Below are positions 19,723-30,599 of a DNA stretch of 64,000 nt, piece by piece. The notes below the pieces were generated by a model. It ran no database searches and had not been told where the DNA came from. It worked only from the letters and a program-made list of their open reading frames with translations. Origin of the DNA: Porphyra umbilicalis (lineage: Eukaryota; Rhodophyta; Bangiophyceae; Bangiales; Bangiaceae); contig KV918777.1 in the NCBI GenBank assembly GCA_002049455.2, forward strand, positions 424,547-488,546. Reading direction: 5' to 3'. Position numbers and translations under genes: made by a program. How positions within the stretch are numbered: the first letter of the stretch is position 1; each line of letters opens with the position of its first letter.

Positions 19723-21124
19723 GCTCGGGCAGTGGGGAGGCAGATTGGGGTGGGGGGATCCGGAGTGGTGGAGGCCGTGAGAACGGCGGGGGCAGAGCTG
19801 CTCAAGCTGCCGTGGTGCCTGGAGGACACCGTCCCCGGGTGAGCGCCACAGTCTTTTGGGTCTTGCTGTCCCGCAGGTGCTCCGCCTGACAGTCGAGATG
19901 TCGAGATCATTGAATCTTGCACTAATTTAATGGCGTTCCATTCCTGGACTTTCCGACATAAATGGCGACCAATCCGATCGTGCGGAGGCCCCGCATCGTG
20001 TGTTGAGCGCATACTTCGCGGCTCTCGACAGTTGCGTTGCGCGCGTGTGTGCGTCCCTCATCCACGGGCCAAAATCGCATCCCAGCTCGCAACGCGACTC
20101 GTTGCGTTGTGACATACCAGCATTACCGAATTAGTCCCAGGTAAAAAAAAAACAGTGGCGTTGCGCTTTCGTCGGCATCAGCACTGGTTGCGGGCGCGTA
20201 GGACTGCTTGGGTGTGCTCGGCCCGTGGGAGTGGCGTCTGTTGCGGGGGCGCCTACTCTGTGTGTCAGGAACATATGCGAATACACCTCTGTGGCTACAC
20301 GGCCCTACCGAGGGGCGCGCACAAGCATGCTCACGGGCGACGTGGCTTAGGGCTTGGCCAAACGCTTTATGTCCCCAAACACCTGTCGGTTGCTCGACTA
20401 CAGTGCGTTCTCGTTATAAGAGAATCGTTTACAAAAGAATATGGGTCGCGAGTCTTCCATTCCAGTTCGTGTGGGCCACTTTTTCTTCATATTGAGCCGA
20501 ATCAGCTGTCTCTTATAACGAGAACGCACTGTATACGGGCCGCCGCCGATTTCCAGACAGCTCCCAGCAGCACCGATGCCGCTCCAGGTAGGCCCCCCGT
20601 CGTGCACACGTGGAGAATTCCCCACTTCCCCGACCGATGACGCGCACAGGCGCTTCTGCCTGCCAGTGTGGTTGCGTACAAGAGGCGCGTCACTCGGGCG
20701 CCGTCACAGCGTCCGGCTCTGTCGATAAGGCGGTGCCCACTTGCGCGAGCGCATGAGCAGGCACTCGCGCCAATGGCCAGCATGGTGGGGGCCCAGCGGG
20801 TGCCCCCGCGAGCGACCTCACACCGCCCCATGGACGAGGACGTTGTCCACTCCGCCACCCACGTCTGGCATGTGTGGGGTGGATCCGTCGAGGCTGCCTG
20901 TCACTTGCACCTCGTCAGCAGAGGGGGCGTGCACGATCGACGGAGGACCGTCGGTGGAGCACGGCGTTCGCCGCCAGCGCAGGCGCGGCGGTCACCCCGC
21001 GTCCCGTCTTGGCGCCGCCCGCCCAGCCGCACGGCTCGCTCGTGGGGGACGGGCCACCTGCCGACACCGCGCTCACGCGCCCCCGTGCGCGGCGCCACAC
21101 CACCGCCACTCCTAACCGTACCCC
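19723..21124. other. Intergenic, one MITE
   Basis: Apart from the 131-bp MITE at 20401-20531 there is no supported gene. The part from 20870 to 21124 is GC-rich and may contain the true 3' end of the RBR gene beyond a C run at about 21211-21229. Confidence 0.4.
20401..20531. mobile_element. 131-bp Tc1/mariner-type MITE, copy 1
   Basis: The terminal inverted repeats are CAGTGCGTTCTCGTTATAAG and its complement, and TA flanks both ends (20399-20400 and 20532-20533), the Tc1/mariner target. A second copy of identical length lies inverted at 23146-23276. It has no coding capacity and needs a transposase from elsewhere. Confidence 0.9.
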
Positions 21125-22463
21125 TCACCCCCCCCCCGCCGCCACTGGCGGTGCCGCCGCCGCCCCCATCGGCGGCGCCGCCGCGCGTCTCGGCGGCGCA
21201 GCTCTCGCCCCCCCCCCCCCCCCCCCCCGGCGCCGACGGCGCCCCCCAATCCCTTCCGTCAAAAGCAGCCCCCCCGCCACCATCACTGCAATCCACGCCG
21301 TCGACGACCTCCCCGTCACCCACAGCATGAGCCCGTAGACGACGCCGAGCGGCAGCATGGCCACGGCGAAAGTGGCCACCACACAGACGCACGTCAGCAG
21401 CGCCGGCGGCGGCCGGCCACGTGGCGCCGGCGCCGGCGGCGTGCCGACGGTCACCCGCACCGCCGCACCGTCGGCCGCCGCCCGCACCGCGTCGGGGGGC
21501 GCGCCAAAGACGCCCGCCGCGGCGGCGGGCGCCCACAGGGGCGCCCACGCAAAAGCATCACCACACGCCGTGCAAACGACTACGTCGCAGCCGCCCGCGC
21601 GCTCCACGGGCGCCGCGCAGTGGGTGCACAGGCCGACGCGGCCGAGCGCCCACGCGGCTGTGGCGGTGGCGGCGGCAGTCGGCGTGCCGTCGTCGGGCGA
21701 CGGGCACGTGTGGGCGCCGCCGGGGGGGGCGCCGCCCCCACACCACGCGCACGTGGCGGCGCCGCAGCGGGGGCACTCGATGGCGCGCCGGTCGCAGGTG
21801 TCGGCGGCGGCGGCGGCGGCGGCGCCGCCGCCGCCGCCGCCGCCCCCTCCCCCCCCCGCGGCTGTTGCGGCAGCGGCTCGAAGCACGCGTCAGCGGCACA
21901 CACGAGGGGCTCCCCCCCCCCCCCCCCCCCCGCGCTTGGGAGCGCCCCCGCAGGGACCGCGCGCGGGCGGCGAGGAGCTCCCCCAACACCCCCGCGGCCA
22001 CGCCCTCGGCAACGGCCGACCCGCAGCCGGGGGACGGACAAGTGGGCCACCCGCCGGGCGAGCCCGCCCAAAAGCGGCGGAGGCAGGCGCCACAATAAGC
22101 GTGGCCGCACGACCGCCCGGTGCGCACCGCCGCGGGGGCGTCCATGCAAATGCCACACTCGGCGGGGGCGGGGGGGGGGGGGGGGCAGGGGTGGCCGAGG
22201 GGGTGGGGAAGAGCGGGTCTGTCGCCCCCGCCACCGGGGTGAGGGGAGGGGGCGGCCCGCTGCCGCGGCCGCCGCCGCTTCCGCCAGAGATGGAGGTCCT
22301 GGCCTCGGCGACAAATAGCGGGGGGGAGGGCCGCGCCACTCGCGCGTGCGCGAGGAGGGGGTGGGGCGACGCCATGGTGGACGTCGGGCGGCACGCGCGA
22401 GCACCGATGAGGGCGGGCGGGGCGACGGCGGGGTGGGGGGGGAGGGCGACCCCCAAGAGGCAC
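21125..22463 (-). CDS. RBR-type E3 ubiquitin ligase with C-terminal membrane segments, frame broken at C runs
   Basis: RING-between-RING ligases take ubiquitin from an E2 onto their own cysteine and pass it to a target. RING1 is CGICMDAP, then GHAYCGACLRRFW, then CPSPGCG (about 22030-22170). The IBR is VCAADAC plus ECPRCGAATCAWC and HTC. RING2 is CTHCAAPVERAGGCDVVVC, whose GGC cysteine is the expected acceptor. Two hydrophobic segments follow (about 21335-21420 and 21262-21310), suggesting an RNF19/RNF144-like membrane-anchored enzyme. The reading frame changes at C runs 21912-21931 and 21843-21857, each time as if one base were missing. Start and end are approximate. Confidence 0.75.
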
Positions 22464-23145
22464 AGCCGACGGTCAGGGTACAGCCAGGTCCACCACAAAG
22501 GACCGGAGACACGGCCAGTAGCGCAGCGGCGTGGGGAGGGGGCGGCGCGGCACCTCTACCGCCGCCCGCGCAGATAAAGAGGCGACGTGACCCCCACGGT
22601 CAGACGGCGGGCGTGGCGGGCACGCGAGGTGGGGCGCGGCGGCGGGGGCGGCGGCGGCGCGGCGCGCGGCGGGGGCCACGAGGACGCCCGGCGGCGGGCG
22701 CCCGTGCGGGGTGCCGCGTCATGGCGACCACCCGTAGGCGGGACGACGGGAGGGGCTGGGGTCCCCAGCCCCCCCCACCGTCCCGCCCACGGGTGGTCCC
22801 AGTGGGGGCCCATCCCGCGCGCGCGCAACCACTGCGAGGCGGGGCGCGGCACGGTCCAGCAGGGATCATCACAATGATTGTGTGGCCTCTGCCACTTGAG
22901 GGAGGTCCGTTGAAGCCCCGCGGGGTGCGCGCGACCAATCATTCTGTCGTGACGTGGCTCTTGCTTCCTGCACCGCTGTATGCTCGTATGCGAGGAACTC
23001 GCTGCCTGATTGGCCCATAAGGGGGATGTTCCACTTGGATGAGTCGGATCAGACAGGTCCAGATTTTGAGGTGGCCGCCGAGATCCAGCAATGGGCGGTG
23101 CTTGCGCCTCGCACACAAGGTCCAAGGCCACACGCCAGTACAGTA
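22464..23145. other. Upstream region of the RBR gene, no gene seen
   Basis: GC-rich with no convincing frame. It presumably holds the RBR promoter and 5' UTR. It ends at the second MITE. Confidence 0.35.
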
Positions 23146-23276
23146 CAGTGCGTTCTCGTTATAAGAGACAGCTGATTCGGCTCAATATGAAGAAAAAGTG
23201 GCCCACACGGACTGGAATGGAAGACTCGCGACCCATATTCTTTTGTAAACGATTCTCTTAGAACGAGAACGCACTG
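23146..23276. mobile_element. 131-bp Tc1/mariner-type MITE, copy 2 (inverted)
   Basis: Same length and termini as 20401-20531 but in the opposite orientation, with TA at 23144-23145 and 23277-23278. Internal sequence is nearly identical. Its right end lies next to the left arm of the large palindrome. Confidence 0.9.
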
Positions 23277-23278
23277 TA

Positions 23279-24730
23279 CTAATCCCAGGCACGTGCGTGC
23301 CATACCCTGGCCTTCATGGCGGTGGCGCGCTCGGCGACGCATCGACACCGGACACGCCGGCCAGCTCCATAGCCGCGAGCGCGCACGGGGGCGCGTACAG
23401 CCACGTTGCAGTGGCGGGAGGCGCGTGAGGCAGAGAGAGGGGTGCCGCCGCCGCCATCGCAGCGGCGGCGGCCCGCCGGCGTCGCGCGACACCCACGGGA
23501 GGGGCCGTCACTCCGCCGCGCAGCACATTTGCGCACGGCGGACGGGGCGGTCGGCACGGCGCACAGGCGGGCGGGTGGGACCGACCGCGCGCGACGGGGC
23601 GCCTCTAACCACGCCGCTCGATGGCGTCAGAAACCGCCGACGAGCCGCCGCAACAGAAGCCGGCGCGGAGGCACGATCGCCCGCGGGTCATCGTGGATGC
23701 GTCGAACCCCGGATGTCGCTGCGCGCGGTTTCTGGGTGCAACTCGGGGCGATGGAGGGGGGCAGGGGGGCAGTGGCCGTCCGGGCCCTGTGACCTCGGTT
23801 GCAGGACAGTCCTTCTCAGCCATGTAACTCTATTCGCTTTTAGCGTCATCGCGACCTTTTCCACACTGACACGCCCTCAGATCCCTGAGGACACGAATGC
23901 AGACTGCCACCTCTGAAACGGAGATCAAGTCCCATTCTCTAAGTATATGTGTGCATCACTACACTTTGAGAGCACCCTGTCCTAAAGGCCAGGGAACTTT
24001 GAGAGCACCCTGTCCTAAAGGCCAGGGAACAGGGTGCTCTCAAAGTGCAGTGATGCACACATATACTTAGATCAAGGGACTTGATCTCCGTTTCAGAGGT
24101 GGCAGTCTGCATTCGTGTCCTCAGGGATCTGAGGGCGTGTCAGCGTTGGAAGGGTCGCGATGACGCTAAAATGCGAATAGAGTTACGTGGCTGAGAAGGA
24201 CTCTCCTGCCACAAGGGCCACAGGGCCCGGACGGCGTCTGCCCCTCTGCCCCCCCCCACCGCCCCGAGTTGCGCACGGCAACCGCGCGCAGCGACTTCCG
24301 AGGTTCGACACGCCCACGATAACCCGCGGGTGATCGTGCCTGCGCGCCGTCTTCTGTTGCGGCGGCGCGTCGGCGGTTGCTGACGCCACCTAGCGGCGCG
24401 GTTGGATGCGCCCCATCGCGCGGCGATCAGTCCCACCCGCCTGCCCGTGCGCCGTGTCGGCCTCCCTGCCCGCCGTGCGCAGGTGCGCTGCGCGGCGGAG
24501 TGACGCCCCTTCTGTGGGCGTCGCGCGACGCCGGCGGACCGCCGCCGCTGCTGAAGCGGCGGCGGCATCCCTTTCCCCGCCCCACATTCTCCCCGCCACG
24601 GCAGCGTGGCTGTACGTGCCCCCGTGCGCGCTCGCGGCTATGGAGCCGACCGGCATGCCCGGTGTCGATGCGTCGCCGAGCGCGCCACCGCCCTGAAGGC
24701 CAGGGTATTGCACACACGTGCCTGGAATCC
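23279..24730. repeat. 1.45-kb palindrome (arms R2 and R3)
   Basis: The left arm 23279-23980 and right arm 24031-24730 are inverted copies of each other and of R1 at 13332. The outer ends read about CCAGGCACGTG on both sides. The 50-bp centre (23981-24030) holds two direct copies of CCTAAAGGCCAGGGAAC, and a third lies just outside the right arm (24729-24745). The arms differ at scattered positions. No frame is conserved, so a foldback-type element is likelier than a gene. Confidence 0.85.
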
Positions 24731-24766
24731 TAAAGGCCAGGGAACATACATACAGGGGGTTTCATA

Positions 24767-25214
24767 TTGCTGACCTCCAAAAAATGGCAGTTGCAGAGTG
24801 GTTGCAATCATTCAACAGTGTACGTGGACCAATGGAAAGGCTACAAATCATGCGAGTTCCTTACACAGTCTTCTCATGCAGCTCTGCGCACTGACACGCA
24901 CATCAGGATCTCAAGAAATCTGAAGAAGTTTGTTGATCTCGTGAGAAATCACAGGTCTGGCCCAGAACCCTCTCCATGCCTTCTTCAGGCCAAAGCAAGC
25001 GTCCCAAAAATCTCAGGAAATCTCATTGTGGGTTGCAATGGCTCTGCGTGACTGCTGCAAGACACGCTGATTGGCTTGCAAGATTAATTGCGTTAACTCT
25101 CAGCCAATGGTACGGTCGTGGCTTGTCGAACAGCCAATCCGACTTCGTTTCTATGCTGGGCCGTCGGCTCTGCCTCCCTTCTCTCTGCAACTGCCATTTT
25201 TTGGAGGTTAGCAA
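24767..25214. mobile_element. 448-bp inverted-repeat element (MITE-like)
   Basis: Bases 24767-24798 (starting TTGCTGACCTCCAAAAAATG) and 25183-25214 are inverted copies at 31 of 32 positions. No target duplication is obvious and there is no gene inside. Superfamily not assigned. Confidence 0.7.
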
Positions 25215-25861
25215 TCAAAGCGAGTCGCTCAGGCCCGTTCGCAGACTCCGACGTCGCTTCGCATAACGCCGGTACAGTCTTTCTCCATTCCTGTAGCTTC
25301 CTTTATTTACTATGCACCCCTGCATAGTAACGAGACATCATTGCACTGACAGGAAGGCCGATTCTGCCATCTTCTGCACGAAAAAACAGGGCTACTTGAG
25401 GGTTTGTCAGGCGACGAAAAGGGTGGATAGCATGGTGGTGCAGCCGTGGCATTGAGCAGTCGAGCTCCGCAGGCAAAGACCGACTGAGACGGTGTCAGCG
25501 AGTCCAGGATTCGCTTGTTCCAGTTGCTGCTGCTGGCATGATTTCAATGATTTCGAGATATTTATGACGATCATCATAGCGTGATAAGTTTCGGCTCACA
25601 TCCCCGGTGTATCGCCGGTCATGATGAAATTGCCTGTACATTCGGGCATCAACGCCCGCGGGGTTCAACAAAAATGTTTGATCGAATGTGGTTTGTTTGA
25701 AGGTAAGGTCGGCTGGCGCCGGCAACCCCCACCGGCAGGAACCGCGTGCTGAATCTCTGGCAGCTTCGGTCGGCACCGCCACGGGCTTCGGCTTGAGGTT
25801 GAAGTCTCCCCCGTTTACAGCGAGGGGTCTCCAAGAGTGCGCCTATTGTCTATTCTACCGA

Positions 25862-26122
25862 GTGCATCATTTGATGCCCTGGGAATCATTTGATGCACTT
25901 TTTTGGCACCATTTTTTTCGTGCTTCCCGGCCTCGCACGCTCCTTTTGACAACAGAAACGGGCTCAGAGATGTCTTGTTATTCTTGGGGGAACTCAGAGC
26001 CATTGTGCTACGGGTACAAACGGGGGGTGCTCCAGACGCCAGAAAAAGGGGGGTTGAACCGTCGTTGCCTGGCCCTGTGAGAGGGTGCATCATTTGATGC
26101 ACCACCGGATATCATTTGATGC
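25862..26122. repeat. Paired ATCATTTGATGC motifs
   Basis: ATCATTTGATGC occurs at 25866-25877, 25885-25896, 26089-26100 and 26111-26122. The first of each pair is the palindrome GCATCATTTGATGC preceded by GT. The two pairs lie 223 bp apart in direct orientation and could be the ends of a small element or paired binding sites. Confidence 0.6.
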
Positions 26123-27226
26123 CGCTTTGCGGTAGCATAGACACTAGCTAGCGTCGTCGAGGACTCGTGGAAAGCTGCGTGCTGCAGGGATTCCGGGCGT
26201 ACAGCACTGTTCTTACAGTGGTCCCGTCTCTATGTTTTAAATGGTAGAGAACAGTCAGTCCATCCAACCGTATTAATATGCTTCCTCGCTAACGTGGCTC
26301 GCGTGACGCTGTGTGAGACGCAATCGACGATGGGCGGCAACGGAGTCCGGGGCGTGGGCTCTAAGATATGCACAGCGCGTTGATGAAATCTCGTGTCAGG
26401 TTCCAAGGTATCTGCAACAAGGCCGAACCGTATTGCTGCTCGACCCCTTTGCGTTCAGAGAGAGATCGAAAATGAGTACATAACTCCTCTTTGCCCAATC
26501 TTTAAGGAGAAGTTCACATCCTTCGAGACATATGTTGCGAGACTCGCCGCAATGATCCCTCGGAGGTCTCGGGGAAGAAGTGGAGCAAGACCCTGACGGA
26601 GGAAAGGATGTGACACCGGCCAGCATTGAGGATACATGCCAAAGATGCATTGAAAGACACGGTCGCTTTATTGTTGCTCGGCGCGGGCACGGGTGGCAGA
26701 GCAGACACGAAATCGATAAGAAAGCCACGGTGTGCTACAGAGTCACGCAGACATGTAGCTAACTGCACACAGCCGCAAACTCTGACAGAGCTACAGGCCA
26801 CCGGACAACAGCAAGCTCACCATGTCAGCGACTCGCGGACACCACGCATGCATGTGCGTATGACACAAGTTACTCGACTTCGATGTCAGCAACACCCATT
26901 GGTTTGCAAAGAAACAGAAGCCAAGAAAGAGGAAGCCATCGCACATATGCATGGTAAGGATACATGGGGGACGGGCGAGCGAACACGAAAAAGAAGTACG
27001 TGGTCAGTTCATCCAACCCATCCACCACCCACCCACCGCGCGCGTCACACTATCCACACTGCGCCAGTGTGGATCCCCACCCAATCGCCACCACCACTAG
27101 TCCAGCGACTGCAAACGTCGTCCGGCCCGTCGTAGAGTGACTCCCCCCCGCCCCCGTGCGAGCTGGAGAGAATGCGTGGGATGGAGGGGATGCAGATAAG
27201 AATACGACAGGAACGAGGGCGGTCGG

Positions 27227-27366
27227 CAGGAGGGTGGGCGGGGCGATCGAACAGAGGGTGGCCGGGGCTTCCGGCCAGGAGGGTGGGTGGGGCGGTCGAC
27301 CAGAGGGTGGGCGGGGCGGTCCGCCAGGAGGGTGGGCCGAGCGGTCGGCCAGGAGAGCGAGCGGGG
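27227..27366 (+). repeat. Minisatellite, alternating 25- and 24-bp units
   Basis: Units begin CAGGAGGGTGGGCGGGGCGG or CAGAGGGTGG at 27227, 27252, 27276, 27301, 27325 and 27350. Spacing alternates 25 and 24, so the true period is 49 bp. Confidence 0.8.
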
Positions 27367-29544
27367 ATGTTGGCAGCACTTGTGCACTTGGGCGGCAGCC
27401 AGGAGCGGGGCTGGGGGCAGCATGGCAGTCACCTGCACACATGCCGAGGGCGCGCATTGGCGCCGCCCAGCACTTCGAATTATTACTAATCGCCCCGCTA
27501 TCCCCAAGCACAAGGCTTGACGTTTTCCAGCCCGCTGGTTGGCTGCCCGGTTGACCGGGGGCGCATCCTGGGTCCCCATTGGTAGCAGACTATCATGCCA
27601 ACAGGTACTGAACAAAGTCTGGCTGACACAAGCTACGACGGTGAGGCGTCCGAGCAGAGGTCTCCATGTGCCCGCAAGAATGCATACTGTGTACGCCAAG
27701 TCTGCCTTGAACTGGGTGTGAAGGGTGCCGTTTGATCGCGCAAGGAGGACCTGCCCCATGACCCTGCCAGAGCTCTGCACGGCAATGCCAGCAGCCGTCC
27801 CACTCTAGCGACACCGTTTGCGCCCCCATCCTCCCCGACCCCCTCGGCATGTATGTGCAGCCCCCCTCGCCCCCCCCCCCCTGCCAGCAGGAGAAAGGAG
27901 TGGGAGAGGACAGGAAAGGAGGCAAGCACAAGTGTCCGTGGTTGGGCGGTGCCCGCAGCTATTGGGAGTAGACGAGTACGCACATGGGTAGGGGTGACCA
28001 GGTGGGTGGGGTAAGAAGGTCTCTGGGGGTGTCAGAAAGCCTTCTCAGACAGAGCCTTTTAGAGATCGACACAGCGACATTTGCGAGGATGGTGTCACGA
28101 GGTTTGCTGCATGGAAAAACATTTCTCTCACGACCTCTCACGGTTCGCATATATTTTAAGTTCTCCGTGACCCAATTTGACAACGTGCTGTGTGAGGTGA
28201 GAGGCGAGGATGGGTCAGCGTGTATCGGGTATCCGGTACACTCGCTGGCCAGAGGCTGCACTGATCTGCGTTCCTTTGCCATCACAGTTCGCCATGAGGC
28301 CAGGGCCTCTCCTCACCAAGGCCCGTTCCGTGACATGGATCCGGGTTTGTGTTGCCCGTTTGTTACGCCACAAACCCGGCGTCACACCGGTCAGAGCATT
28401 CCGGGACATCAGGCAGAATATGGGTATGTGATGTCAATGAATGTAAGTACACAAGATAATTCAATATCTGCACTCCAATCTCAATCGTCCGCGGCTTTCT
28501 GTCCACCCGCTGGCGCACGTGTGTAGCAACATTGCTGATCGGCACGGGTGCTGCGGCGCGCACCGTGTGGCGACACGCACCACCGCGGGTGGAGAGAGTG
28601 ACTAGAGGGGCGTGCCCACACCGCGGCACCCTCTGCGTAAGCTCACACAGCTGCATCTCCGGTTGGCGTCTGACGCGGGATGGCCCCCGTCACCGGTCCC
28701 CTCACAGCGCAAAAAGGTAAAGAACGTACAGGCTGTGGCGGGAAGCGGTGTGGCCGCGTACGAATACGAAAAAGCCGACTGTGTGAGCTGCTGCGTGCGG
28801 TGGGAGGAGGTGTGACCCGCGCAACTGCAGCGCAGCGGCTGCGGCCTCGGCCGACGTGCGGTGAGATCACTCGACACCATTCGCTCGCCAATGCATCGGA
28901 AAACTCTTGCGTCACTCCGTCCGTGATCGATTCTAATTCTCCAGGCAGGCCATTCAGCCTGCCTCGTCACATGGCTCCGGCCGAGTGGCGCAAGCCAGGC
29001 ATGCCTGGGATCGGCATGGGCAAGTTTAGCACGTGGCAGAATTCAGCCAACCAGCGTTCGACAACGCTTGTCACAAACACCGTCACAAACACGGACCAAT
29101 GTCACGGAACGGGCCTAAAATAGACGCGTCGCCAGACCAGTCCGAGACGGCCCGGCAGGCGCGACGCTACGATTGCCGTGTTGGCAAGCATCCAGTGACG
29201 TTGCAAGGCCGTGTTGGGCTCTGCACGAGAGGGAACAGGCAACAGAAACGGCGGCAACCGGCGAAGGAAGCAAAAGCGGAGGCAGCGGCCGCGGGGACTG
29301 CCGATGAAGGGTGCGACCGAGACCACGATGTCGAGCGGAACGGCCTGAACAGCGTACGCGTAGCACACGGCCGAGGGGCCAAGACGCAAACAACAACAAC
29401 AGGTCATCGCGGCCGCATCTGAGCACGACCTCAAAACACCATATCCATAGAACGCCCGATACTAGACGTCCCGCAACGCAGGCGCCTGCCACACACGTCT
29501 CCGTCAGACGCGACCAACGCGCCAACCCCCCGTGGCACCGCCGC

Positions 29545-29988
29545 TCACTTCCGCCGGTACAGGTACAGGTAGCCAAACTCCCTTGGCGGCTTTTCACTGA
29601 GCGCCACCTTCTCGTCGTTGAAGATGATCCACTTGCCCGCCTTGCGGACGTGCGCCACGTAGTGGCCCGACGCCGTGGAGGCGCCCATGTGGCTCGCAAA
29701 GCCAACCAGCTCGTACCGCCCCGCCCCGTCCGTGACCGTGTCGCCCTGCGCCAGGTCCGCCAAGCTGCCGCCTTGCCCGCGGCGGCCGCCCGCGCCGCCG
29801 CCACCACCGCCGTTGCTGGCGGCTTCCACCCCAGCGACCGCCGCGGCCAGGTCGTCCGCGTGGCTAAACAGCCAATCCGCCGCCCGCTCCAGCGAGCCAC
29901 TCGTGGCGGTCAGGGCGGCACGTGCCTGCACCGCCGTGAAGCCCATGCCGGAGAGCATCTCGACGGATGCCGGGTCGACCGCGGACGC

Positions 29989-30020
<32 letters not shown>

Positions 30021-30568
30021 CCGCCGCCGCTGCCGCCTCGGGCAGAGGGTCGTTAAAGTCCGCGTCGCCCATGTGAGACATGACCCAATTCACCGCCTCC
30101 TCCCCGCCAGCGTTTGCGGTGGCCACCGCCGCCCGCCGCGCCCCATTCTCCGAAAAGCCCATCGACACGACCGTGGCCACAATCGCGTCGTCAGGCACCA
30201 CGGCCGCAGGCGCAGCGGCGGCGGCGGCGCCGCCCGCCCCGTCTGCGGGCGCGTCCTCCTCCTCGGGGAGCTCCGTCTCCCCCGGCTGCAGCCCCGTGCC
30301 GTGAAGGTAGGAGAGGTCCAAGTCCAGCGGCACGTCAATGGCCACGTCGAGCTTCTTGGGCGTCCAATCGTCGGCGAGCGTGTACTTGTTGAGGTGCAAA
30401 AAGAGATAGTCGGGGAAGGAGCGCAGGCGCAGTCGCCGCACGGCCTCGCCCTTCTCTTTGGTCACTGGCGACGTCCAGTCGGCGATGCGCTCCTCCGCGG
30501 CCAGTGCCGCAACGCACGCTTCAAACGGTACGCGCAGCTGTACGCGGGCTTCCTCGTCAACCCCCCCT

Positions 30569-30599
<31 letters not shown>

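Larger units (their letters stand above)
25215..29544. other. 4.3 kb without recognisable gene
   Basis: GC content is lower than in the neighbouring genes. It contains a paired-motif repeat (25862-26122), a minisatellite (27227-27366) and a hairpin with 11-bp arms CCGGGTTTGTG (28341-28379). No frame longer than about 150 codons looks protein-like. The last kilobase may hold the USP5 3' flank. Confidence 0.5.

Noticed and set aside
21357-22577. 406-codon + strand frame
   Set aside because: Antisense to the RBR gene; Ala/Gly/Arg-rich, while the other strand has ordered zinc-binding motifs.
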